Source: UKL13-2 sp038321965
GTDB lineage: Bacteria; Pseudomonadota; Gammaproteobacteria; Burkholderiales; Usitatibacteraceae
DNA length: 64,000 bases
NCBI GenBank assembly: GCA_038321965.1
Contig: JBBQFL010000007.1
Coordinates: forward strand, 1 to 64,000
Reading direction: 5' to 3'
Below are positions 35,165 through 44,301 of this stretch, piece by piece. The notes below the pieces were generated by a model. It was not told the origin of the DNA, searched no databases, and was given only the letters and a program-made list of their open reading frames with translations. The stretch's first letter is position 1, and every line of letters starts with the position of its first letter. The position numbers and the translations under genes are program-made.

Positions 35165-36418
35165 CTACGTATTTACTTGCGAAGACTCATCCAGCAATTC
35201 CAACAGGGCCAGAGCCACCACCCGCGTAGCCTTGTACAAATCATCGAGCTTCAACTTCTCGTCTGCGCGATGCCCATTAGCTTCGAGCAGGGTACGCGGG
35301 CCGGCGCCGTATAAAACTGTCGGCACGCCAGCTGTCGAATAAAGCCGCGCATCGGTGTAAATCGGCACGCCATTCTGTTTGACTTCCTCACCCATGATGC
35401 GAGTCGCATGTTTGGTCACCGCCGCCACAAGTTTTTCCTGTCCCGGCATCGGCACGAACGGCGTCGCCAGCATGATGCGGCGCACTGTGCATGTGATCCC
35501 CGGCAAGTTCGCCACCGCAGCCTTGATTTGCGCTGTCAGGGTCGCTTCCACTTCGGCTGCGTTTTCCTCGGGGATGATGCGCCGATCAAGTCTCATCGTC
35601 ACTTTATCCGGCACCACGTTGGTGTTGATGCCGCCGGAAATCAAACCTACGGTGAGCGTCGGACTGACGATTCCTTCGACGGCGGATTTCGTGTTCGCAT
35701 AGGTTTTGCGAATTGCATACAAAGCTGAAAGCAGAGCAGTAGCGGCTTCCAGCGCATCGACACCAGTATCGGGCCGCGCGGCATGCGCAGATTTGCCGAT
35801 GACGTCGACTTCCAGATGTAGGCAGCCGTTGTGGGCAGTGGTCACGGCGTAGGAGAATCCTGCGGAGAATGCGAAATCCGGTTTGGACAATCGTTTGGCC
35901 AAAATTCGTTCCGGGCCGATGGCGCCTCCCGCCTCTTCATCGTAAGTGAAATGTAATTCCACCGTGCCGTGCAGCTTGGCACCACTGGCTTTCAACGCCA
36001 GCAGGGCATATGTGTAGGTGGCGAAATCGGATTTCGATACGGCGACACCCCGGCCAAACATGAAGCCGTCCTTCACGATCGCGCCATAGGGGTCAACACT
36101 CCAGCCGAGACCGGGTTGCACCACATCGCCATGCGCATTGAGCGCGATGACCGGGCCGCCATCCGAGAAGTGGTGACGTACGATCAGATTGGTGGCGCTG
36201 ATCATGCCGTTGGCTTGTACGTCGGCCAGCGGAACCGGATCGCGCTCGACCTGCAGCCCCATTTTCTCCAGTAACACAGCAGCGCATTCGGCATGTGGCG
36301 CGCAATCGCCGGGCGGGTTGTCGGAGGGCACCTTGACCAACGCGGCCAGGAAAGCTGTTTGCTCGCCGCGATGACTGGCCAGAAATTCTTCCACAGACTT
36401 CATTACCTGCTCGTTCAT
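35165..36418 (-). CDS. M20-family metallohydrolase (ArgE/DapE/allantoate-type)
   Basis: A 417-residue zinc hydrolase. Metal-ligand motifs are visible: NAHGDVVQPG, GRGVAVSKSDFATY with the bridging Asp, YDEEAGGAIGPE with the catalytic Glu pair, and a C-terminal GNGHRADE-equivalent (LEANGHRADEKL). A lid/dimer domain starts near HLEVDVIGKSAHAARPDTG. It is the last gene of the leftward purine arm, 16 bases after the uraD-allC fusion. The locus has no ureidoglycine aminohydrolase, ureidoglycolate lyase or urea amidolyase, so this enzyme may act on a ureido or carbamoyl intermediate; a peptidase or deacylase role elsewhere is equally possible. Confidence 0.85.
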   Translation of the reverse strand: MNEQVMKSVEEFLASHRGEQTAFLAALVKVPSDNPPGDCAPHAECAAVLLEKMGLQVERDPVPLADVQANGMISATNLIVRHHFSDGGPVIALNAHGDVVQPGLGWSVDPYGAIVKDGFMFGRGVAVSKSDFATYTYALLALKASGAKLHGTVELHFTYDEEAGGAIGPERILAKRLSKPDFAFSAGFSYAVTTAHNGCLHLEVDVIGKSAHAARPDTGVDALEAATALLSALYAIRKTYANTKSAVEGIVSPTLTVGLISGGINTNVVPDKVTMRLDRRIIPEENAAEVEATLTAQIKAAVANLPGITCTVRRIMLATPFVPMPGQEKLVAAVTKHATRIMGEEVKQNGVPIYTDARLYSTAGVPTVLYGAGPRTLLEANGHRADEKLKLDDLYKATRVVALALLELLDESSQVNT

Positions 36419-36434
36419 TTGCTTTGCTTTCTAA

Positions 36435-38213
36435 CTATTTCGTTTTTGGTTTGAAGTTCTCGATGAATCGCAGAAATACGCGCGCCGACACATCGACGTC
36501 GCCCAGCGTGATGGCTTCAGCAGGATTGTGACTGATGCCAGCCTTGCAGCGCACAAACAGCATCGCGATATCGGTGAGAGCAATCATCGCCATGCCATCG
36601 TGGCCTGCGCCGCTCGGTAGCAAACGCACCGGGATGCCTTCAGCAGCGATCGCTTCGCCGAGTTGTGTCATCAGCCAGGGGGCACAGGCAGCAGTCTTTC
36701 CAACATGGGTTGACGTAATGCTGACGGACAGCTGGCGATGGGCGCAGATTTTTTCAATGGTCTGTACGATGGTCTCGGCGGCGCCGTCGCGCTCCGCATC
36801 GCGGGGTGAGCGTATGTCGATGGTGAAACGAGCGCGTCCAGGAATCACGTTCGTCGCGCCCGGAAACGCATCCATCTGCCCAACGGTGGCGACCAAATCC
36901 GGTGTGGTCCTCGCGAGTGATTCGATGGCGAGCACCGATTCCGCACCGGCGGCCAGCGCGTCCTTGCGTAAATTCATTGGTACAGTGCCCGCGTGTCCCG
37001 CGATGCCGTGAATCTCAACGATGAAGCGACTCGCGCCATTGATGGCGGTGACAACGCCAACGGCCAGGCCCTCGGCTTCGAGCACTGGGCCCTGCTCGAT
37101 ATGCAACTCCACATAAGCCGCGATCTGATCCCGTCGCTTTGCCGCTTGCGGAATCGCGGTCGGGTCCAGTCCGAATTGCAGAAGAGCGTCCCTCATGCTC
37201 ATGCCATTGCGGTCCAGCTTGTCGAGCGCAGCTGTGTCGAAAGTGCCCGCAATGGCGCGACTTCCCAGCAAGGTGGCGGCAAAGCGCACGCCCTCCTCAT
37301 CAGAAAAGCCGACGACTTCAACCGCCACAGGAAGGCGTATCCCGGCGACATTCAACGCATGCACACAATCGATTGCCGCAATGACACCCAGCATGCCGTC
37401 GTATTTTCCAGCATCGCGTACCGTATCCAGATGCGAACCAAGCATGAGGCAGGGCAGATCCGGGCGCGTGCCTTCATAGCGGCCGACAACGTTGCCGATC
37501 GCGTCGATGTACACGGCCATGCCGGCTTCCTGCATCCACGTCGTCACGAGAACATTCGCGGCACGCTGATCTTCACTCAAAAACACGCGGGTCAATGCGC
37601 CTGGTGTTTCAGAGCAGCGTGCCAGCGCCTCGCAACGGTCCCAGATTCGTTGTGCAGACAAATGGCCGCTTGCCTCGCGCCCGATTGCTGACGAACCCAG
37701 CAAAGCATCTAACCTTAGGCGCCCGATCTTGCCGATCTCCGTCAGGCAGGCGTTGAACTCCTGCTCGCGATCACTGGCAACTCGCGTGGCGAGTGCAGCG
37801 AGAATTTCGTGCCGGGAGCGATGTTTCACCGCCATCACGAAAGGAAACCCGAATTTGTCGCGATAGGCCTTATTCAACGCGCGCAAGCGAGCCAGCTCTT
37901 CCGACGTACACCGGTCTAGCCCGGCGCTGGCTTGTTCGGTCTTCGATTCCTGCGTCAACGATCCAGCCGCCGCTTCCTTTCCGGCCAACTCAGGGTGCGC
38001 ACTGATCAGCGCCAGTTGCGCTTCCAATTCCGCTGTGCGAACCGCCTCGACCATTGCTGCATGCAGCGCATCGATGGTGGCGAATGGCCGCGCACGCCAG
38101 GCGATTTCGGCCACCCACGGCGAATGTTCAAATATGCCGCCGAGCAATTTTACAAATTGCGACTGGTCTGATTGCGAAAGCGATTGCAGTGTTTCCGTGG
38201 CCACAGCGGTCAT
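36435..38213 (-). CDS. OHCU decarboxylase-allantoate amidohydrolase fusion
   Basis: A 592-residue fusion. Residues about 10-170 are OHCU decarboxylase (UraD): WVAEIAWRARPFATIDALHA, ISAHPELAGKEAA with the catalytic His, and the NKAYRDKFGFPFVMAVKHRS. Residues about 185-592 are an M20 allantoate amidohydrolase (AllC type): LGSHLDTVRDAGKYDGMLGV, FSDEEGVRFAATLLGSRA, ELHIEQGPVLEAEGLAVGVV and SGAGHDGMAMIAL. One chain thus makes S-allantoin from OHCU and later opens allantoate to ureidoglycine, while puuE does the step between. The ATG overlaps the puuE stop as ATGA, so translation is coupled. Confidence 0.93.
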   Translation of the reverse strand: MTAVATETLQSLSQSDQSQFVKLLGGIFEHSPWVAEIAWRARPFATIDALHAAMVEAVRTAELEAQLALISAHPELAGKEAAAGSLTQESKTEQASAGLDRCTSEELARLRALNKAYRDKFGFPFVMAVKHRSRHEILAALATRVASDREQEFNACLTEIGKIGRLRLDALLGSSAIGREASGHLSAQRIWDRCEALARCSETPGALTRVFLSEDQRAANVLVTTWMQEAGMAVYIDAIGNVVGRYEGTRPDLPCLMLGSHLDTVRDAGKYDGMLGVIAAIDCVHALNVAGIRLPVAVEVVGFSDEEGVRFAATLLGSRAIAGTFDTAALDKLDRNGMSMRDALLQFGLDPTAIPQAAKRRDQIAAYVELHIEQGPVLEAEGLAVGVVTAINGASRFIVEIHGIAGHAGTVPMNLRKDALAAGAESVLAIESLARTTPDLVATVGQMDAFPGATNVIPGRARFTIDIRSPRDAERDGAAETIVQTIEKICAHRQLSVSITSTHVGKTAACAPWLMTQLGEAIAAEGIPVRLLPSGAGHDGMAMIALTDIAMLFVRCKAGISHNPAEAITLGDVDVSARVFLRFIENFKPKTK

Positions 38214-39163
38214 GTCGATTGGATATTAGGAGTAAAAGGATGATGCGCCATCCAATGGTTGGCGATATCGATGCGGCGGCACACCCAGACGTTGCTGTGC
38301 GCCTCAATGTGATCAAGAAAGCGCTGCAACGCGCGGAATCGCCCAGGCCTGCCAAGCAGGCGGCAGTGCATGCCAATAGAAAGCATGCGCGGATGCTCAT
38401 CACCCTCTGCAAACAGCACGTCAAACGCATCACGGAGGTAATTGAAAAAATCTTCGCCAGTACTGAAGCCGCCGGGCATGGCAAAGCGCATGTCGTTGGT
38501 GTCCAATGTATAGGGCACTACCAAGTGCGACCGTACCTCGCCGCCGCTGATGGTCACTTCGGTCCAGAAGGGCAGGTCATCGCCATAATTGTCGGCGTCA
38601 TAGGCAAAGCCGCCATGCTCCACCACCAGCCGCCGGGTATTAGGGCTGTTCCGTCCGGTATACCAGCCCAGCGGTGCAGTGCCGGCCAAGCGCCGCAAGG
38701 TCTCGACGGCCAGGCGCATATGTTCGCGTTCGGTTGCTTCGTCGATGCCCTGGTAATGAATCCAGCGCAGGCCGTGGCAGGCGATCTCGTGGCCCAATTC
38801 GACGAAAGCCGCGGTGAGTTCCGGGTGGCGTTCAAGCGCCATCGCGACACCGAATACCGTGAGCGGCAGTTTGCGCCGCTCAAACTCGCGCAAGATGCGC
38901 CAAACCCCGGCGCGCGAACCGTATTCATAGATAGATTCCATGCTCATGTGACGAGCCGGGAACGCAGCAGCGCCGACGATTTCGGACAGGAATTGTTCCG
39001 AATGCGTGTCGCCATGCAAGACGCAGTTTTCGCCACCTTCCTCGTAGTTCAGTACGAATTGAACAGCGATGCGCCCGCGTTCCGGCCAGCGCACCTCTGG
39101 CGGGTTTCGTCCATAGCCGATCAGGTCGCGTGGATACGGTGGGGGGGCGTCGATTGTTGCCAT
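38210..39163 (-). CDS. puuE: allantoinase PuuE (polysaccharide-deacetylase fold)
   Basis: A 317-residue metal-independent-type allantoinase of the PuuE family, which hydrolyses allantoin to allantoate and is unrelated to the amidohydrolase AllB. The family opening YPRDLIGYGRNPPEVRWPER and VQFVLNYEEGGENCVLHGD are unmistakable, as is EIACHGLRWIHYQGIDEATE. The catalytic domain has the deacetylase NodB fold (VFGVAMALERHPELTAAFVE). It is the first gene of the leftward purine arm, divergent from uraH, and overlaps the uraD-allC fusion by four bases. Confidence 0.95.
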   Translation of the reverse strand: MATIDAPPPYPRDLIGYGRNPPEVRWPERGRIAVQFVLNYEEGGENCVLHGDTHSEQFLSEIVGAAAFPARHMSMESIYEYGSRAGVWRILREFERRKLPLTVFGVAMALERHPELTAAFVELGHEIACHGLRWIHYQGIDEATEREHMRLAVETLRRLAGTAPLGWYTGRNSPNTRRLVVEHGGFAYDADNYGDDLPFWTEVTISGGEVRSHLVVPYTLDTNDMRFAMPGGFSTGEDFFNYLRDAFDVLFAEGDEHPRMLSIGMHCRLLGRPGRFRALQRFLDHIEAHSNVWVCRRIDIANHWMAHHPFTPNIQST

Positions 39164-39325
39164 GAAAAACGGTTACTTTCGGTGATTGGGTTCAGAACAA
39201 CTTGGTGTTACTTCAAATGGTATTGGAACCGCAAAAAAATTCTAAAGCAAGTGTTCGAACCTCGAAATAGTCGATTCTCGGATTATCATTGTGCGCATGG
39301 ACAAAAAATTGAAAATGTGCGGCTC
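39164..39325. promoter_or_regulatory. divergent promoter region of the purine locus
   Basis: A 162-base AT-richer spacer between puuE and uraH, the only non-coding stretch between the two arms of the pathway. It has a perfect eight-base palindrome GTTCGAAC at 39253-39260 followed by CTCGAAATAGTCGA, which may be an operator half-set. No regulator gene is in the locus, so control probably comes from elsewhere. Promoter elements are not clear enough to mark. Confidence 0.4.
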
Positions 39326-39691
39326 ATGGGCCGCCTGACCACGCATGTATTGGACACGGCGCTGGGGCGTCCGGGCGCTGGCATTCCCGTTGCCGTTTTT
39401 CGCGTCGAAGGCACTGGTGACGATGTAACCAAGCAGCGGCTTAATAGCGTTGTTACAAACCAGAACGGGCGCTGCGATGAGCCTTTGTTGGAGGGCGAAT
39501 CCCTGACGCCGGGAGTCTACGAACTGGTGTTCAGCCTCAGCCAGTACTTTGCCGCCAGCGGCCAGGTGTTGCCGACGCCGCCGTTCGTTGGTGACGTGAT
39601 CCTTCGCGTCGGTATCGCTGACGACAGCCAGCATTACCATGTTCCATTGCTGGTGTCGCCGTGGAGCTACTCGACTTATCGCGGAAGTTAG
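39326..39691 (+). CDS. uraH: 5-hydroxyisourate hydrolase
   Basis: A 121-residue transthyretin-like enzyme that opens 5-hydroxyisourate to OHCU. The N-terminal GRLTTHVLDTALGRPGAGIP holds the catalytic His; the C-terminal YHVPLLVSPWSYSTYRGS ends with the diagnostic YRGS. The ATG at 39326 gives the normal length; a longer frame upstream (to 38054) is antisense to puuE and not real. It starts the rightward arm, two bases before the xdhA start, and works between PuuD and the UraD half of the fusion. Confidence 0.95.
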   Translation: MGRLTTHVLDTALGRPGAGIPVAVFRVEGTGDDVTKQRLNSVVTNQNGRCDEPLLEGESLTPGVYELVFSLSQYFAASGQVLPTPPFVGDVILRVGIADDSQHYHVPLLVSPWSYSTYRGS

Positions 39692-39693
39692 CA

Positions 39694-41169
39694 GTGGCGT
39701 CGCAAACTGATTCAGTTCATTCGCAAATCCGCTTCATTCTTGGCGGTAACACCGTCGTGGTCGACGATGTTGCACCTACGCGCACGGTGCTGGCGCATCT
39801 GCGTGAGTCACTCGGTCGTCCCGGTACCAAGGAAGGCTGCGCCGAAGGTGATTGCGGCGCGTGTACCGTCGTGGTCGGGGAGTTGTGCAATGGGCAGGTA
39901 AAGCTGAAAACAGTGAATTCCTGTATCCAGTTCTTGCCCACGCTGGATGGTAAGGCGCTGTATACCGTTGAAGACTTGCGGCAGCCGGACGGCAGCCTGC
40001 ATCCGGTGCAGCAGGCGATGGTGGATTGTCACGGCTCGCAGTGCGGGTTTTGTACGCCGGGTTTTGTGATGTCGCTATGGAGCGTCTATCTGGCGCATGC
40101 TGGCAGCACCGCGAGCGAGGCAGAAATTCGCAGTGCGCTCACCGGTAACCTGTGCCGTTGTACCGGCTATCGACCGATCATTGAAGCTGGCGCGAAAATG
40201 TTCGATCTGCCCGGGGTCGAATTTAACGGTGCAGCGCTGAAGGAAAGTCTACATACGATCAGTCGCATCAGCTCCCTGGCAATCGAGCACCAAGGCCGAC
40301 ATTACTTTGCGCCGAAAACACTCGCTGAACTTTTGCAGCGTCGCGCCGCACATCCCGAGGCCACCATCCTCGCAGGCAGTACCGACGTGGGCATTTGGGT
40401 GAACAAGCAATTCCGCGACCTGGGCGACATTATTTATGTAGGCGAAGTCGCAGAACTCAAAACTATAAGCAAGAGCGCATCGACGTTGACCATCGGCGCA
40501 GCTGTGTCGTTAACGGAAGCGTACGAGGCGCTGAAAGGCATCTACCCGCAAATGAACGAAATGTGGGAACGCTTTGCATCGGTGCCGATACGCAACGTCG
40601 GCACGCTGGGCGGCAACGTCGCCAATGGCTCGCCCATAGGGGACAGCATGCCTGCACTGATTGCGCTTGGCGCCTCGGTCTCGCTAGCCAGCGTAGACGG
40701 GTCGCGAACGCTGCCGCTAGCGGACCTGTACCTCGCGTACATGAAAAACGCCATTGCGCCAAATGAGGTACTGGTCGCCATCGATATTCCCTTGCCGGAT
40801 TCCGGGCGGCAATTTCGTACCTACAAAATCTCCAAGCGATTTGATTCGGACATCTCCGCTGTGTGTGCCGCATTCTCGATTCAAATCGAAGGTGGCAGGA
40901 TTGCAAATGCGCGTGTCGCATTCGGCGGCATGGCCGCGACCCCCAAGCGTGCCACGACGACCGAGGCCGCATTGAATGGCCAGTCGTGGACAGAAGCCAG
41001 CGCGCGCGCGGCGATGGCCGCGTTGGCGGTCGACTACGCGCCACTCTCGGACATGCGCGCAAGTAGCGCCTATCGACTGTCGACAGCACAAAATCTGCTC
41101 TATCGTTTCTATCTGGAAACGCGCGAACTTGATCCGCTCCCCGTGGGCACCACGAGCATATTTGCATGA
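39694..41169 (+). CDS. xdhA: xanthine dehydrogenase small subunit (FeS/FAD)
   Basis: A 491-residue subunit carrying two 2Fe-2S clusters and FAD. The plant-type cluster is in KEGCAEGDCGACTVVVGEL, the second in SQCGFCTPGFVMSLW and LCRCTGYRPI. The FAD domain follows (ATILAGSTDVGIWVNKQFRD, then RNVGTLGGNVANGSPIGDS). The likely start is the GTG at 39694, two bases after the uraH stop, with GGAAG upstream; an open frame from 39661 would overlap uraH. It passes electrons from the molybdenum subunit to NAD, oxidising hypoxanthine and xanthine to urate. It overlaps xdhB by four bases. Confidence 0.96.
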   Translation: MASQTDSVHSQIRFILGGNTVVVDDVAPTRTVLAHLRESLGRPGTKEGCAEGDCGACTVVVGELCNGQVKLKTVNSCIQFLPTLDGKALYTVEDLRQPDGSLHPVQQAMVDCHGSQCGFCTPGFVMSLWSVYLAHAGSTASEAEIRSALTGNLCRCTGYRPIIEAGAKMFDLPGVEFNGAALKESLHTISRISSLAIEHQGRHYFAPKTLAELLQRRAAHPEATILAGSTDVGIWVNKQFRDLGDIIYVGEVAELKTISKSASTLTIGAAVSLTEAYEALKGIYPQMNEMWERFASVPIRNVGTLGGNVANGSPIGDSMPALIALGASVSLASVDGSRTLPLADLYLAYMKNAIAPNEVLVAIDIPLPDSGRQFRTYKISKRFDSDISAVCAAFSIQIEGGRIANARVAFGGMAATPKRATTTEAALNGQSWTEASARAAMAALAVDYAPLSDMRASSAYRLSTAQNLLYRFYLETRELDPLPVGTTSIFA

Positions 41170-43460
41170 GTGCCCATCCGCACGAATCCGCCCACCTTCA
41201 TGTCTCTGGCGAAGCGACCTATATCGACGATATTCCAGAACTGCGTGGCACGCTTTACGCCGCATTAGGAATGAGCTCGCGTGCGCATGCGCGCGTAATT
41301 TCTATCGATCTATCGGCAGTACGCGCCGTTCCGGGCGTTGTCGCCGTGCTGACGGCACGCGACATTCCAGGCAGAAACGATTGCGGCCCCATCTTGCACG
41401 ATGATCCGATTCTTGCCGATGGGCTCGTACAGTATGTGGGCCAGCCGATATTTGCGGTCATCGCTGAGTCAGTGGCGGCAGCGCGCGAAGCGGCGCGTCT
41501 GGGCAAGATTGAATACGCGGACCTGCCGCCGGTGTTGAGCCCACAAGAAGCAAAAGAGCAGCAAGCGTTTGTCGTGCCGCCGATTCATCGCGTGCGTGGC
41601 GAACCAGCAGCAGCACTAGCGGCTGCACCGAGACGATTGAAGGGAACATTCAGCGTCGGCGGCCAAGAGCAGTTTTATCTGGAAGGGCAGATTTCCTATG
41701 CCGTACCCAAGGAAAACGGCGGCATCCACGTCTGGTGTTCAACCCAGCATCCGACTGAGATGCAGCATATGGTCGCGCACGCATTGAACCTGCATTCGAA
41801 TCAGGTGTTGGTTGAAGTGCGGCGTATGGGCGGTGGATTCGGCGGCAAGGAATCGCAGTCGGCCCTGTTTGCGTGCGTCGCGGCGGTTGCGGCGAGACAC
41901 CTCAATCGTCCGGTAAAGCTGCGCTTGGATCGCGACGACGACATGATGATCACCGGTAAGCGTCATTGCTTTGAATATGAATACGACGTCGGTTTCGACG
42001 ATGAGGGGCTGATCCGCGCGGTGAAGATTGAAATGGTCATGCGCGCCGGTTTTTCCGCCGACCTATCCGGCCCGGTCGCAGCACGCGCGCTTTGTCATAT
42101 CGACAACGCCTATTATTTGAGTGATGTCGATGTGCGTGTAATGGCAGGCAAGACCAACACACAGTCCAATACGGCGTTTCGCGGCTTCGGTGGCCCGCAA
42201 GGGGCAATTGCGATTGAGAACATCGTCGACAGCATCGCGCGCGAAGTGAACAAAGATCCGCTTGATGTTCGCAAGCTTAATTTTTACGGCAATGCCGATT
42301 GGAAGCCGGAGCGCAATACCACGCACTACGACATGACCGTTGAGGACAACGTCATTCATGAGCTGGTCGCGGAACTTGAGGCCACCAGCGATTACCGCCT
42401 TCGCCGCGAAGCGGTACGGGAGTTCAATGCGACCAGCCCGGTGCTCAAGAAGGGGCTGGCGCTGACGCCGGTGAAGTTCGGCATTTCGTTCAACATGGTC
42501 CACTACAATCAGGCCGGTGCGCTGGTGCATGTTTACACCGATGGCTCGGTGCTGGTGAACCACGGTGGCACCGAGATGGGGCAGGGCCTCAACACCAAGG
42601 TTTCGCAGGTGGTGGCGGCGGAACTCGGCATCAGCCTTCAACATGTGCGTTGCACCGCCACTGATACCAGCAAAGTGGCCAATACTTCCGCGACGGCAGC
42701 CTCAACCGGCAGCGATCTCAACGGCAAGGCTGGACAAGATGCGGCGCGACAGATCAAGCTGCGACTGGCAGAACTCGCGGGGACATTTTTCGGGGTGGGC
42801 AGTGCGGATGTGTTGTTTGCTGACGACAAGGTGACCGCGAACGGCCAATCGGTCACTTTTCCGGAACTGGTGATGCGCGCCTATCACGCCAGGATTCAGC
42901 TCTGGTCGGATGGCTTCTATGCGACACCAAAGTTGCACTGGGATCGAAATACGCTTACCGGGCGACCGTTTTTCTACTTTGCCTATGGTGTAGCGGTGTC
43001 CGAGGTCATTGTCGACACACTCACCGGCGAATGGAAACATCTGCGCGCGGACTTGCTGCATGACGCGGGAAATTCGATCAACCCGGCCATTGATGTGGGC
43101 CAGGTGGAAGGTGCCTTCATTCAGGGTGCAGGCTGGTTGACCACGGAAGAGCTCTGGTGGAATGCGGACGGCAAATTGATGACGCATGCACCATCGACCT
43201 ACAAGATTCCCGCGGTCAACGATTGCCCGCCGGACTTCCGCACCGCGCTCTACAAAAATGCCAACGTCGAAGACACGGTGTTGCGATCCAAGGCGGTCGG
43301 TGAGCCACCGTTGCTGCTGGCGTTTTCGGTATTTTTTGCGATTCGTGATGCCATTGGTAGCGTTGCCAACAATCGGATAAACCCGCCGCTCAATGCACCG
43401 GCAACCGGCGAATCAATCATGCGGGCAGTCGACGCTGTGCGGGCCGCAGCGAGGATTTGA
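41166..43460 (+). CDS. xdhB: xanthine dehydrogenase molybdopterin-binding subunit
   Basis: A 764-residue Mo-subunit. It shows SGEATYIDDIPELRGTLYAA, the substrate-channel and MoCo motifs GQEQFYLEGQISYAVP, RRMGGGFGGKESQSALFACV, FRGFGGPQGAIAIENI and a C-terminal KAVGEPPLLLAFSVFFAIRD with the catalytic Glu (GEPPL). Xanthine-specific residues (an Arg near FRGFG and Glu in the channel) appear present. It needs XdhC for sulfurated cofactor insertion. ATGA overlap with xdhA indicates translational coupling, and the next gene starts one base after its stop. Confidence 0.97.
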   Translation: MSAHPHESAHLHVSGEATYIDDIPELRGTLYAALGMSSRAHARVISIDLSAVRAVPGVVAVLTARDIPGRNDCGPILHDDPILADGLVQYVGQPIFAVIAESVAAAREAARLGKIEYADLPPVLSPQEAKEQQAFVVPPIHRVRGEPAAALAAAPRRLKGTFSVGGQEQFYLEGQISYAVPKENGGIHVWCSTQHPTEMQHMVAHALNLHSNQVLVEVRRMGGGFGGKESQSALFACVAAVAARHLNRPVKLRLDRDDDMMITGKRHCFEYEYDVGFDDEGLIRAVKIEMVMRAGFSADLSGPVAARALCHIDNAYYLSDVDVRVMAGKTNTQSNTAFRGFGGPQGAIAIENIVDSIAREVNKDPLDVRKLNFYGNADWKPERNTTHYDMTVEDNVIHELVAELEATSDYRLRREAVREFNATSPVLKKGLALTPVKFGISFNMVHYNQAGALVHVYTDGSVLVNHGGTEMGQGLNTKVSQVVAAELGISLQHVRCTATDTSKVANTSATAASTGSDLNGKAGQDAARQIKLRLAELAGTFFGVGSADVLFADDKVTANGQSVTFPELVMRAYHARIQLWSDGFYATPKLHWDRNTLTGRPFFYFAYGVAVSEVIVDTLTGEWKHLRADLLHDAGNSINPAIDVGQVEGAFIQGAGWLTTEELWWNADGKLMTHAPSTYKIPAVNDCPPDFRTALYKNANVEDTVLRSKAVGEPPLLLAFSVFFAIRDAIGSVANNRINPPLNAPATGESIMRAVDAVRAAARI

Positions 43461-43461
43461 C

Positions 43462-44301
43462 GTGGAAGACCACAGTTCTTTTTTGCGGGATGCCAGCCAA
43501 CGCAATGAAACCGTCATGGTCGTATCCGTTGCTGCGACACGAGGTTCGGTACCGCGTGACGTTGGAACCAAAATGCTCGTCACTGGCAGCACTGTGTTCG
43601 GCACCATCGGCGGCGGGCATCTTGAATTCAAGGCCATCGATATTGCGCGAAACATGATTCTGTCCAGTGGCGCGCGCGTGATACATCGTTTCGTGCTCGG
43701 TGCAACGCTTGGCCAATGTTGCGGCGGCGTGATGAATTTGGCATTTGAGGCAATCGACACCGAAGTTGTCAGGATGGAAAAGGTACCGCCACCCGACTTT
43801 CGCGTTGTGCTTTTCGGTGCCGGTCATGTCGGTCGCGCGGTCGTAAAAATACTGGCGGACATCCCTTGTGCGATCACTTGGGTCGATAGTCGCGAGGACG
43901 AGTTTCCAAATGACATTCCGGCAAATGTGCAACGCGTTTGCACGGACGAGCCTGAGTGCGAGGTCGATGCGGCAGGAGTGGGCAGCTATTTTCTCGTGAT
44001 GACCCACAGCCACGCACTCGACCAGGCCTTGACCGAGCGCATTCTCAAACGCGATGATTTTGCCTATTTCGGTCTCATCGGTTCTATGTCAAAGCGGCGT
44101 CAGTTTGAAAGGCGATTGCTCGATCGCGGTGTTTCCCCTGCGCAGTTGGCGCGTATGCGATGCCCAATTGGTGTTGCCGGTATCGCAGGCAAGGAACCGG
44201 CGACCATCGCAATTGCCGTGGCGGCAGAGCTCTTGCAATATCGCAGTGCCAGTGCCTCCACGCTAGCCACTAATTTGACTGTGTCTGCGGGCCAGCGGTA
44301 A
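43462..44301 (+). CDS. xdhC: xanthine dehydrogenase accessory protein XdhC
   Basis: A 279-residue chaperone that binds the molybdenum cofactor, promotes its sulfuration and delivers it to XdhB. The N-terminal XdhC/CoxI domain (RNETVMVVSVAATRGSVPRD, GTIGGGHLEFKAIDIAR) and C-terminal Rossmann domain (VVLFGAGHVGRAVVKILADI, MTHSHALDQALTERIL) are both present, with IGVAGIAGKEPATIAIAVAA near the end. The GTG at 43462, with GAGGAT six bases upstream, is preferred over a frame that starts inside xdhB at 43393. It overlaps puuD by one base (TAATG). Confidence 0.95.
   Translation: MEDHSSFLRDASQRNETVMVVSVAATRGSVPRDVGTKMLVTGSTVFGTIGGGHLEFKAIDIARNMILSSGARVIHRFVLGATLGQCCGGVMNLAFEAIDTEVVRMEKVPPPDFRVVLFGAGHVGRAVVKILADIPCAITWVDSREDEFPNDIPANVQRVCTDEPECEVDAAGVGSYFLVMTHSHALDQALTERILKRDDFAYFGLIGSMSKRRQFERRLLDRGVSPAQLARMRCPIGVAGIAGKEPATIAIAVAAELLQYRSASASTLATNLTVSAGQR

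Noticed and set aside
39253..39260. GTTCGAAC as part of a tRNA T-arm
   Set aside because: No cloverleaf, acceptor stem or anticodon arm can be formed around it.
38054..39691. A 545-codon plus-strand frame running through puuE into uraH
   Set aside because: The first two thirds are antisense to puuE and have no family resemblance; only the last 121 codons are uraH.
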